A stretch of 64,000 nucleotides of DNA from assembly GCF_900215145.1 (NCBI RefSeq), contig NZ_OBDO01000004.1:186001-250000 (forward strand), in the 5' to 3' direction. Positions within the stretch are counted from its first letter, which is position 1, and each line of letters opens with the position of its first letter. Positions 29,552 to 38,166 of the stretch are shown one piece after another. The notes under the pieces were generated by a model. The model saw only the letters and a list, made by a program, of their open reading frames with translations, did no database searches and was not told where the DNA came from. The DNA is from Geodermatophilus sabuli (GTDB lineage Bacteria > Actinomycetota > Actinomycetes > Mycobacteriales > Geodermatophilaceae). Both the position numbers and the translations under genes were made by a program.

Positions 29552-30303
29552 TCAGCTCATCGGAAGGTCGACTGCGACGCCCCGCGGCCGCTCCGGCTCG
29601 CGGACCAGCCGCACGGAGCAGGTCAGCAGGTATCCCGGCGCCCTGCGCCACCTGCAGGAGCTGGCGACGCCGCGCGCATCCTCGAGCCGTCCGACCTCGG
29701 CACCGCCGATCGACAGCGTCCCGTCGGGGTGAGCACGCCGGCGCGGCGCTGCACGAACCTCTTCGCCGGGCTGGGGATCCCGCGTCGAGCTCCGCGGCCA
29801 GCTGCTCGTCGACGCTCACCCGCATCCCGACGTGCGGTGGCAGGAACGGCGCGTCCGGGCCGGCGATCTCGGGGCGGTTGGGCTGCAGCATGCCGAGGCC
29901 GAAGTTCAGGACCCCGTCGCCGTCGCGCATGGCGCCACCGCCGACGAAAGCGGCCCGGCAGGTGGCCGGATGGCCCTGTGCGGTGAGCTCGGCGACGACG
30001 GGCCGGTAGGCCTCGAGCTGATCGGCCGGGATCGACCCGGCGCGGTGCCCGGCCAGGTACACCCCGATGGCGCCGGCATACTCCCCGTGCTCGAGCACCG
30101 CCAGCTGGAGGGTCACCACGTCGACGATCGGGGACGCTGCCCGTAGCTGCCGCGCGGCGCCGGCGAGCAGCTGCTGGTGGAAGGAGGTCCCGGCCAGCCG
30201 GCGCCCGGTGTTGGGACTCGGCGAGCGTGGGGACCGCCAGCCAGGTCGTGGGGACGGCGGCGGGGGCGCTGGGTGCTTCGGCGCCGAGGTCGGCGCCGAG
30301 GAG
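29552..30303 (-). pseudogene. Broken HIRAN-domain-like gene
   Basis: Minus-strand reading from about 30303 is open without a start codon until GTG 30119, yet already looks coding (LAGTSFHQQLL, AASPIVDVVTLQLAVLEHGE). It continues as GVYLAGHRAGSIPADQLEAY, the HIRAN-like pattern of DNA-binding domains. After VDEQLAAELDAG (near 29780) the frame breaks; the neighbouring frames then give HPDGTLSIGGAEVGRLED and a credible tail CSVRLVREPERPRGVAVDLP ending at the TGA at 29552. The gene therefore seems to lack its start and to carry at least one frameshift. HIRAN domains bind damaged or single-stranded DNA ends in repair and defence proteins. Confidence 0.5.
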
Positions 30304-30306
30304 TGC

Positions 30307-30647
30307 TAACCGGGCTGATCCCGTGAGACAGGAGAGACGGCACGGTCGCCCAGGTCACATCGGAGCGGCCCGAACCGACCCTCGGCCGCCACTGACTGCG
30401 GGGAGGACCGCGGTACGGGAACGGAGCGCCGCAGTCTGCTTGGGGTTGGACTGCGGTCCCTCAAGGCTCCCTGCCCATACCGCAAGCGGGCGTGGCGGCG
30501 AGCGGCTGATGCCGCGGCCGGCACGTCGAAGAGGTGAACGACCTCCCCGAGCAGGTGACCGCCGGTCCATGTTGCTCGATCCGGGCTGCATCCGGGCCGT
30601 ACCGTCCCGCCGGTCGCCGCAGGAGCGGCGCGGAAATGGGGTGACCG
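30307..30647. other. 341-base gap without a supported gene
   Basis: Several open frames cross this stretch on both strands but none has a ribosome site, family pattern or continuation. I see no clear hairpin or repeat. It may contain the promoter of the 30648 gene. Confidence 0.5.
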
Positions 30648-31208
30648 GTGGGCTGGTTCGGCGGCAGCAAGGACGTGACGGTTCCGCTGGAGGTGACCGG
30701 CCCCGGGGAGGTGCGCCTACCTCCGGTCCACCTGCTGCAGGACCGGAAGGTCGTCGCCGCCACCAACGCCGCGGTGACCCTGTGGGATCACCGGGTGGCC
30801 CAGGAGCTCGTGCCGCAGTACCTGTCGATGATGAACGACCTCGCTCACGACATCGTCGTGCCCCGGCTACCATCCGGGCTCGACCGTGGCCGCCCCGAGG
30901 GATGGTCCCCGCAGAACCCGATCGCGGTGGGTCTTTCGCTCGGCTGGGCCCTACCGATGACGCCGGACCACACGGGCACCCTCGGCCTGGTCCGGCCCGG
31001 TGTGGTGCGCGGCTGGCTGTACCTGGCCGGGTTCTCCTCCTTCGACGGCCTGCACGCCGATCCGCTGTTGGAGTGCCTACTCAGCTGGCTGGCCTGGACG
31101 GCCTTCGTCGGCCGGGTCAACAACCTCGGCCGGGACTCGTTCGCCGGCTACCTGGACGACTGCGCCGCCCGGGCCGGCGAGCTCGCCGCGTTCGTTCCGA
31201 CCACCTGA
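30648..31208 (+). CDS. Hypothetical protein
   Basis: A 186-residue protein beginning MGWFGGSKDVTVPLEVTGPG, with a central YLSMMNDLAHDIVVPRLP and a hydrophobic, Trp-containing C-terminal region (WLYLAGFSSFDGLHADPLL, CLLSWLAWTAFVGRVNNLG). It has no signal peptide; one segment may be buried or membrane-associated. No family is recognised. It is convergent with mcrC across a 200-base gap. Confidence 0.6.
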   Translation: MGWFGGSKDVTVPLEVTGPGEVRLPPVHLLQDRKVVAATNAAVTLWDHRVAQELVPQYLSMMNDLAHDIVVPRLPSGLDRGRPEGWSPQNPIAVGLSLGWALPMTPDHTGTLGLVRPGVVRGWLYLAGFSSFDGLHADPLLECLLSWLAWTAFVGRVNNLGRDSFAGYLDDCAARAGELAAFVPTT

Positions 31209-31410
31209 GCCGCAGACCGCGGCCGGGGCTCGCTGCGGCGGAGCGACGAGCACGCGCGGCGACTGGTGTGCAGTCGTGGTGTCCCTGAGTGGGCGGTGAT
31301 TAGCAGCGACGATCAACCGGCACCGAGCGCCACATCTTCGTCGACGCTGTAGCTAAGCCCGTCCGCAGGTCGGAGCGGCACCGCGCCAGCGCGAAAGGCG
31401 GCAGCCTCGC

Positions 31411-32637
31411 TCAGGCACCTGGGCTCACCGACGAAGGCCGGGAATGCGCCATGCCGTGGACCAGCGCCGAGAGCGTTCGTACGTTCGCGATTACCACGGC
31501 CGGAGGTTGCGCCACGTCGATGATCCGGACATGGATGCGCTTGTCCACGTGCTCAATCCGCAGATCGGGCGGCGCGTTCTCACCGGCGGCGTAGATAAGC
31601 AGCCCCTCGGGCAGCCGCAGCGCCGTGAGATACGCGAGCATTTGATACACGTCGGCATTTGGGACGGTGCCAGTAGTCCGCTTGTACTTGCAGTCCCCGG
31701 CGAATACGCACCGGCCGGCGATCCACCACGACAGGTCCGGCTCGAGCGGGATGCTGCGGCCGACGTCCAGATGAATACGGTGCCCACAGCCGGCCGCCGG
31801 GAAGGCCTTCGCGTCGAGCTGCAGCGCCTCGCGCAGCGCAACCCGGATGAACCGCTCGAAAACGGTGTTCATGTCGACGACGAGCGCGCTTGCGTCCTGG
31901 CCGCCGGCCCGCCCCTCAAGCCCTGCGCCGGAGAGGATCAGCCGCGCAAGCGCCACGGCAGGCCGGTAGCGCTCATTGAGCCGGGTCCACGTCGGCTCGG
32001 GCACGTCTCTGCGGTCAACCACCAGGCCACCGATGCCGTTGAACTGCTGACGCAGCCGGGCCAGGGCGATCCGTGGCGCCCGATGGCGTAGCCGCAGCCG
32101 GCCCAGCACGTCGACGGCGGTCCGCAGCAGCCGATTCTCAAGGATGTCGGGGGTGAACTCGTCATAGCGCACCTCCACCGGCATCGGCAGGCCGGTGCGG
32201 GCCCGCATCTGCTCGGCCATGCGCACACGGCCCCGGACGGTCACCAAGGTGTCGTCCTGGGGCCGATAGCCGTGTAAAAGACCCGGCCGCAGCGCCGCCT
32301 GCGCGGCCCGAACGAACAGCGGCACGATGGCCTCGGCCAAGTTGGCATCACGGACCAGCTCGGCAGGTGGCTCCCGCCACGCCTTCGCGTCCAGGGCGTA
32401 GGACAGCAGGAACAGCACCGGCGCGATCCCGATCTTCGGTCGCAGCTCCACGGTCAGCTCACCGACGCGCACCACTCCGACCGAGGAGCCGCCGGTGAGC
32501 GTGTATGTGTCGGTGCTTCCCGGGATCGGCTCGATGGTCAAGCCAGGCACGAGTCCGCGCAGCGCGTCCCGCTCGGCCACCGACAGGGCGACCGGATCGC
32601 TCGGGATGTACTCGGTGAGCACGAGCGGAGGCCGCAT
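31411..32637 (-). CDS. mcrC: McrC-type restriction nuclease subunit
   Basis: A 408-residue McrC family protein, the nuclease subunit that joins an McrB ring to cut modified DNA. The N-terminal part (TYTLTGGSSVGVVRVGELTVELRPKIG) is the McrB-contact region; DEFTPDILENRLLRTAV is the conserved middle motif; the C-terminal PD-(D/E)XK site is visible as IPLEPDLSWW followed by FAGDCKYKR. Its ATG overlaps the mcrB stop by one base (TGATG), so the two subunits are translated together. About the normal length for the family. Confidence 0.93.
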   Translation of the reverse strand: MRPPLVLTEYIPSDPVALSVAERDALRGLVPGLTIEPIPGSTDTYTLTGGSSVGVVRVGELTVELRPKIGIAPVLFLLSYALDAKAWREPPAELVRDANLAEAIVPLFVRAAQAALRPGLLHGYRPQDDTLVTVRGRVRMAEQMRARTGLPMPVEVRYDEFTPDILENRLLRTAVDVLGRLRLRHRAPRIALARLRQQFNGIGGLVVDRRDVPEPTWTRLNERYRPAVALARLILSGAGLEGRAGGQDASALVVDMNTVFERFIRVALREALQLDAKAFPAAGCGHRIHLDVGRSIPLEPDLSWWIAGRCVFAGDCKYKRTTGTVPNADVYQMLAYLTALRLPEGLLIYAAGENAPPDLRIEHVDKRIHVRIIDVAQPPAVVIANVRTLSALVHGMAHSRPSSVSPGA

Positions 32638-35600
32638 CAGGACGCCTCGTCCACCTCGACGCTCTCCCCCTCCTCGCCGCCGGTGTCCAATGCAGCGGTG
32701 CGCCCGCGCAGCCGTGCCAGCTCGAACTGGCGCAGCTGGTCGGGATCGGCGAAGAAGTGCTCCTCCAGATAGGGCAGGACAGAGAACTCCCAGGCGCGCT
32801 GCACCAGATCCGCGTCCAGGTGGTCTTTGAGGAAGTGGCTAGGGCCGATTGCCACGTGCCGGTCGTCGAGCAGCGCGTTGGCGCGATCGACGACATCGGC
32901 CACCCAGGCGAGCTCCGGTTTCCGGTCGGCGAGCCAGCGCCGCAGCAGGCTGTCGATCGGCGCAGTGTCCGGGAAGAAGGGTACGAAGTGAAAGCGGCGC
33001 CGCAACGCCGAGTCGACCAGCGCGATCGACCGGTCGGCGCTATTCATCGTGGCGATGATCTGCAGGTTCGTCGGCAGGGCAAATGGAGTGTCGGAGTACT
33101 GCAGCCGGATCTCCTCGTCGCGGTACTCCAGCAGGAACAGCAGCTCGCCGAGCACCTTCGAGACGTTGGCCCGGTTGAGCTCGTCGATCAGTAGCACGTG
33201 GGTCACATCTGGCCGCCGCTGCGCGGTGGCCGCGATCCGCTTCAGCGGGCCGTCGACGACCTCGTAGGTGACCTGCCCGTCGACCAGCTTCGGCCGGTAG
33301 CCCTCGATGAAGTCCTCGTAGGCGTAGGACGGGTGGAACTGGACCTTCTCCACCGTGCCGCCGCCGCGGGCAATGTGCCCGGCGAGCTTGCGGGCGACAA
33401 AGGTCTTGCCCGTGCCCGGCGGGCCGTAGAAGACCACCTGGCCCTTGTCGGCCAGCAGTCCCACGATGCGGGCCAGGAAGTCCTCGCTGAGGTACAGCTC
33501 GTCGGCGAGCGCCGCCAGCGGTTCCTCTGGGACGTGCTCGCGGTGCAGCAGCCACCAGGTGAACTCCTGCATGCCCCACGGATCGCCCGGCAGGTGTGGT
33601 TCCAGCAAATCCCGGATGGCGTCGTTGGTGGCGGCCGCGGCCGCGCCGGCGCTGAGCCCGCCGGGAACCTCCGCGCCGAGCAGGTCGAGGATCGTGCGCT
33701 TGCCGACCTTGCCGCGGGTCGGGTAGCAGGGAATCCACCGCTGCGCGTCGGTGACCGCGAGCGCCTTGACCAGCATCGCCTCGCCGACGCCGGGCAGCTT
33801 CCGATCCCCGGCGAGGCAGTCCTCGAGCCGGGCGACGACATCCCCGGGGCCGTACAGCAGGAACTGGAGGCTGCCGGTGACCCGGGCCAGGTCCTCCTCG
33901 GTTTGCAGCAGCCGGTTGAAGCCCGGCTGCGGTCCCGGTGAGCCGTACGCCGGCCCGGCCAGGCGGCGCAGCAGCGGCAGGTCCGGGTCGGCGAGCCCCT
34001 CGGGGGTCAGTGCGGCGGCGAGCTCGGCGCGCTCACCGTCGCGCCGGGCGCGACCGGCGGGGTAGCCGGTTTCGGTGCGGAACTGCTCGACCAGCTCGCC
34101 CAGCTCGTCCACGTTCTGTCCCTTCAGGAAGCGCTGATAGGCCTCGACTTTCGCGGTGTCCCAGCCCGTCGGCGGCTGGCCGGCCAGCACCTGCCACAGC
34201 AGCCCCTGCGCGTCCAGGCGGTCCCGCAGCCCGGCCACGCCGCGTCGGCCGCATTCCGCGGCGAAAGCGTCGAGGAACGCCAGCGCCTCGGCGTACCGAT
34301 CGCCCGGCCCGGCGTCGCGCTCGTGTGGCCAACCGGTCAGCTGGTAGGCGGTGGTGAAGGGGGTGACCCGGAAGACCGGGAGGCCGGTAACGTCACGAGC
34401 GGCGAGCAGGAACGACGCCAGGTTGGTCTGGGTGCCGGCGCCGGAGACGGTGGAAGGCAGCTGCGCGCAGAAAGCGTCCACGGCTGTCTCGACGTCCCGA
34501 TGGGGATCCCACAGGCCGAGCAACAGCTCGCGGGCGGTATCGGTGTTCTCGTCCACCCACGTGAGGAACGCCGCGTGCATCCGCCACGCGGTCAGGTTGT
34601 TCGGCGGCCCGAATGCGCGGCGCAGCAGCCGCGGCCACTCCGGATCGCCGCCCTGCACGGCATCGGCAGCGGCGCGCAGCCGCACGGCGATCTCCAGCTT
34701 GTACGCCCGCTCCTCCGCCTCCAGATCCACCGACTCGGCGAAGCGCGCCGCCCAGTGCACCAGCGGATCCCAGCGCACCGGCGTGCCGCCTGCCTCCAGC
34801 GGCGCGAGGGCTCGGATCGCCCACCACTGCTCGGACGTCACGACCAGGTTGGTCCCGGCCCACGGCCGGTGCAGCACATCCATCGCGGACAACACCGGGT
34901 GCGCCTGCGCCTCCGCGCGGGTGATCGGTGGCAACACGTGCCGCTCCACGAGCAACTTGACGCGGTGCTCCTGCCCGCCGACCGTCTCCGGTCGGAACTC
35001 CGGGGTCTGCCGCAAGTCCGGGCGGCCGACCAGGCGGCCGAGCGCGTATACCCCGGCGTCCGGCCCGCCCTGCCACAGCACGACGGCGTCGCCGGGATTC
35101 ATCTCCGTCCGGTGCCGGGTCACCGTCCAGTCGGTCACCTGCCCCGGCTGCATCGCCGGGAGATGCTCGACCAGACTCCACTGCTTGGGATTCGCTTGGA
35201 ACAGCCAGAACCGCCGCTCGCCTGCCGCCCACGGCGAGCCGGCCGGCCACCGGTCGAGGAACCGCTCCTGCACCGCCGCCGCGAACTCGGGATCCAGCGC
35301 GAACAGGTAGCCCTGCTTCACCCCGCCGGCGGAGTTGAACGGCCCTTCATCCCCGTTCCGCTCCGGCAGCTCCGCCAACGGCACCGGTGAGGTGAGGGGG
35401 AAGTATTCGACGCGGGTCAACCAGCCCTCGTCCCGCTCCTTGACCGGGCCGTACGGCCGCGTTGCATGCACCGCCTCGGTGACCGTCTCCCCGATCGCGA
35501 CGACGGCACCCTTGCGGTAGTGCAGCACCACGTCACCGGGCCGCATCCGGCCCAGGTTCAGGTGATGGGCGACCTGCGGCCCGTCGCTGCCCGCGAACAC

Positions 35601-36041
35601 GATGCCGACGTCGCGCTCCTCATCGAACGACTGGCCTTGGTTGACCCACCAGATGCCCGATCGCGGCTGCTCGGTCACCCGATTGAACCGCGGCTTCAAC
35701 GCCGCGACCAGCTGCGCCTTCAGCTCCCGCCGACCGTCCGACCGTCGCCAGGACACCTTGCACCGGCCCAGCCAATCGGTGATCTCCTCAGCCGTCGCCT
35801 CCTGCCCGAGCCGGTCCAGCTCCTCGCCAACCTGCTCGCGAAGCACGGAGGACTGTCGGTTGCCCTGCAGATGCTGGCGCAGCCTCCGCTGCAGGTTCTC
35901 CGATTCCCCCACGTAGACCGGCACTCCGTCGGCGTCCGCGACGACGTGCACCCCCGGCTCCGCCGGGGCCCCGGCAGTCGCCGCGGCCGTGAACACCACT
36001 GCCTCACTGAATCCCTCAAGGGGTGCCGTCGGGCCGCTCAT
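32637..36041 (-). CDS. mcrB: McrB-type AAA+ GTPase with GIY-YIG and two EVE/PUA-like domains
   Basis: A 1134-residue multidomain protein. Residues about 28-122 form a GIY-YIG nuclease domain: GVHVVAD and VPVYVGES, RRLRQHL with the Arg, and RRELKAQLVAALKPRFN with Glu and the terminal Asn; the first motif has His instead of Tyr. A PUA-like module starts GIWWVNQGQSFDEERDVG (about 130-240), then a canonical EVE domain starts FWLFQANPKQWS (about 285-400), of the type that reads modified cytosines. The C-terminus is an McrB motor: GPPGTGKT near 875, VLLIDELNRANVSKVLGELL, and MNSADRSIALVDSALRRRF. Normal McrB recognises modified DNA and drives McrC cleavage; here reader domains and an extra nuclease are fused. 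ATG 36041 or GTG 36044 may be the start. Confidence 0.88.
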   Translation of the reverse strand: MSGPTAPLEGFSEAVVFTAAATAGAPAEPGVHVVADADGVPVYVGESENLQRRLRQHLQGNRQSSVLREQVGEELDRLGQEATAEEITDWLGRCKVSWRRSDGRRELKAQLVAALKPRFNRVTEQPRSGIWWVNQGQSFDEERDVGIVFAGSDGPQVAHHLNLGRMRPGDVVLHYRKGAVVAIGETVTEAVHATRPYGPVKERDEGWLTRVEYFPLTSPVPLAELPERNGDEGPFNSAGGVKQGYLFALDPEFAAAVQERFLDRWPAGSPWAAGERRFWLFQANPKQWSLVEHLPAMQPGQVTDWTVTRHRTEMNPGDAVVLWQGGPDAGVYALGRLVGRPDLRQTPEFRPETVGGQEHRVKLLVERHVLPPITRAEAQAHPVLSAMDVLHRPWAGTNLVVTSEQWWAIRALAPLEAGGTPVRWDPLVHWAARFAESVDLEAEERAYKLEIAVRLRAAADAVQGGDPEWPRLLRRAFGPPNNLTAWRMHAAFLTWVDENTDTARELLLGLWDPHRDVETAVDAFCAQLPSTVSGAGTQTNLASFLLAARDVTGLPVFRVTPFTTAYQLTGWPHERDAGPGDRYAEALAFLDAFAAECGRRGVAGLRDRLDAQGLLWQVLAGQPPTGWDTAKVEAYQRFLKGQNVDELGELVEQFRTETGYPAGRARRDGERAELAAALTPEGLADPDLPLLRRLAGPAYGSPGPQPGFNRLLQTEEDLARVTGSLQFLLYGPGDVVARLEDCLAGDRKLPGVGEAMLVKALAVTDAQRWIPCYPTRGKVGKRTILDLLGAEVPGGLSAGAAAAATNDAIRDLLEPHLPGDPWGMQEFTWWLLHREHVPEEPLAALADELYLSEDFLARIVGLLADKGQVVFYGPPGTGKTFVARKLAGHIARGGGTVEKVQFHPSYAYEDFIEGYRPKLVDGQVTYEVVDGPLKRIAATAQRRPDVTHVLLIDELNRANVSKVLGELLFLLEYRDEEIRLQYSDTPFALPTNLQIIATMNSADRSIALVDSALRRRFHFVPFFPDTAPIDSLLRRWLADRKPELAWVADVVDRANALLDDRHVAIGPSHFLKDHLDADLVQRAWEFSVLPYLEEHFFADPDQLRQFELARLRGRTAALDTGGEEGESVEVDEAS

Positions 36042-36393
36042 CACTCCCCCGTTGCTGATCTGCGCCCGACCCTACGGCCGCCTCCCCCGAGCCGGACGCC
36101 ACCGCCCGCGACGGCGTGCCGACCACCAAAGATCGACGAACTTGGCCCGATCAGGGGAGGCCCAGTCACACTGCCCGATCACCCCGCTCCAGCTGCCCTC
36201 GGCAGAAGCTAGGAGCCGCCGTAAGCACGACGGCGCGGCCCCCGGCCATGTGTCACGTCGGCCGTCGTGAACCTCCCTTCACGGAGGCCGAGATGACACT
36301 GCAGTGGCGTTTGCCCAGCTCAGGGCTTGAATGCAATCCGGGCGCTCAGCGTCACCGTCCCATCCGTACCGCTCCCGACGGACAGGACGACCC
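36042..36393. other. 352-base gap between mcrB and an integrase gene
   Basis: Divergent promoter region. The GGGGGAG ribosome site of mcrB is at its left edge. I see no additional gene, tRNA or strong repeat. Confidence 0.5.
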
Positions 36394-38094
36394 ATGCCCT
36401 CCTCCGCCCGCACCGGCCGCGTGGATCCGCGGCTGGTCGCCGTGCTCGCCGACGACGAGCCCAGCGGCCGCGCCGCCGAATGGCCGGCGCCAGCTGGCAC
36501 CAACGACCTCGGCGACCGCGACGCGGTCGCCCGCCTGTTTGCCCGCGGGCCCCGCCCGCCGGGGGCTGCGCTGGTGGCGGTCGATGAGACGACGTCGGCC
36601 CAGCTGTTGCACGAGCTCGCCGTCGCCGAGGAGCTGGCCGGCAACGCGCTGGCCGCGACCACCCGGGCCAGCTACACCTCCCACGTGCACGGCTTCACCG
36701 ACTGGTGCCGGGCCCGCGGCATCGACCCGCTGCAGGCCAGCGCGCACCAGGTGGGGCTGCACCTGAGCGGCTACGCCGTCGCGTTCGGCGAGAACGGCCA
36801 GCCGCGGCGCACCGCCGACGGCAAGCTCGTCCCCGCCGTCGCCGCGGTGTCGGTGTCCACCCGGCTGGCCGCGATCGACAAGGCCTTCGAGCTGCTCGGC
36901 CGGCCCAAGCCCGGCGACGACCCGGAGCTGCGCCGGGTGCTGCGCGGCATCCGGCGCACCTTTTCCGTCCGGCCGCGGTACGCGAAGGCGGCGCTGGACC
37001 TGCCGCGGCTGCGGCGCGTACTGACCGTGGTGCACGCGGGGCGCTTCGAGCAGCGCCGCGAGCACGCCCTGCTGCTGCTGCGCGCCCGCACCCGCGCCAC
37101 CGGCGGGCAGCTGGCCCGGCTGCGGTGGACGGACATCGTGCTGGAGCCGATGCGGGTGACGATCACCTTGCAGCCGGAGCGCCGCGGCGGCCCTGTCCGC
37201 GCCGTGACCGTCACCGCGCACCGCGACGAGACGCTCTGTCTGGTCACCGCGCTGCGGAACCTGCGGGCGGCTGCGCCGCACCTGAAGGAGATCGCCGTGC
37301 ACGCCGACGGTGAGCCGATCGCGCGCACCACGGTCTACCAGCTGGTGGAGCGACGGCTACCGGCCGGCCTGGACCTCACCGCCCCGCCCGGGCGGCTAGA
37401 CGCCGCGCTGCGCCCGGCCCTACGGCCGGACAAGGCCGGCGGGTCCACCGCCTCCCTGCGCGACGCCGCGGCCCTGCTGACCTGCTTCTTCGCCGCGCTG
37501 CGGCGCTCCGAGCTGACCACGCTGACCTGGGGCCAGCTGGCATGGATCGGCGGTCAGGTCCGGGTGTTTCTGGTCACGTCGAAGACTGACCAGGAGGGCG
37601 AAGGCGATGAGCTGTGGCTGCCTCCGGTCGCCGATCCTCTGATGTGCCCGGTGACGGCGCTGAACGCCTGGCGAGCGCACGTCACCGAGCTGACCGGCGC
37701 CGACCCGGTCACGCGCTTCCCCGACGAGCCGGTGTTCGTCTCCGTCGACCGGTACGGTCGCGCCCGCCGCGACCGCGCCGGCCGGCTGCGGCCGCTGAAC
37801 GACCACGGCTTCAACGAGATGGTGCAGCGCCGCTGCCTCGCCGCCGGTTTGGTCAAGCCCCCGACCGACCCGGAGACGCGCCGCCAGTGGCGCAACCCGT
37901 TCGGCGGGCACTCCTGCAGGGTCGGTTTCGTGACCGAGGGCCTGCGGCAGGGCCTGGGCATCGCGGAGATCGCCGAGCAGACCCGCCACCGTGACATGAA
38001 CACCCTCAAGCGGTATCAGCGCGAGTACGACCGTCAGCACAACAACATCGCGAAGAAGCTCGTCGAGGCCGCCGGCCTGGCTTTGGCCACCTGA
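36394..38094 (+). CDS. Large tyrosine recombinase with duplicated catalytic-like region
   Basis: A 566-residue recombinase. A core-binding domain (TRASYTSHVHGFTDWCRARG) is followed by a first catalytic-like region (residues about 215-330: LLLLRARTRATGGQLARLRW ... RRGGPVRAVTV) without the full active site, and then a second, complete region: Arg in FFAALRRSELTTLTW (about 367), HxxR in GGHSCRVGFV (about 505), His in TRHRDMNTL and the nucleophile Tyr in KRYQREYDR (about 540). The ATG at 36394 fits a GGACAGGAC site; the frame is open from 36331. It is convergent with a two-recombinase operon across a strong terminator and may work with it. Confidence 0.85.
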   Translation: MPSSARTGRVDPRLVAVLADDEPSGRAAEWPAPAGTNDLGDRDAVARLFARGPRPPGAALVAVDETTSAQLLHELAVAEELAGNALAATTRASYTSHVHGFTDWCRARGIDPLQASAHQVGLHLSGYAVAFGENGQPRRTADGKLVPAVAAVSVSTRLAAIDKAFELLGRPKPGDDPELRRVLRGIRRTFSVRPRYAKAALDLPRLRRVLTVVHAGRFEQRREHALLLLRARTRATGGQLARLRWTDIVLEPMRVTITLQPERRGGPVRAVTVTAHRDETLCLVTALRNLRAAAPHLKEIAVHADGEPIARTTVYQLVERRLPAGLDLTAPPGRLDAALRPALRPDKAGGSTASLRDAAALLTCFFAALRRSELTTLTWGQLAWIGGQVRVFLVTSKTDQEGEGDELWLPPVADPLMCPVTALNAWRAHVTELTGADPVTRFPDEPVFVSVDRYGRARRDRAGRLRPLNDHGFNEMVQRRCLAAGLVKPPTDPETRRQWRNPFGGHSCRVGFVTEGLRQGLGIAEIAEQTRHRDMNTLKRYQREYDRQHNNIAKKLVEAAGLALAT

Positions 38095-38099
38095 TCGGG

Positions 38100-38137
38100 C
38101 TCGGCCGCGGGCCGTCCGAAGACGGCCCGCGGCCGAG
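38100..38137. terminator. Bidirectional terminator hairpin
   Basis: A perfect 17-base stem (CTCGGCCGCGGGCCGTC and complement) with a CGAA loop, between the convergent recombinase genes. Confidence 0.9.
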
Positions 38138-38166
38138 GCGCCACCGACGCTGCGGCGAGTATCGGG

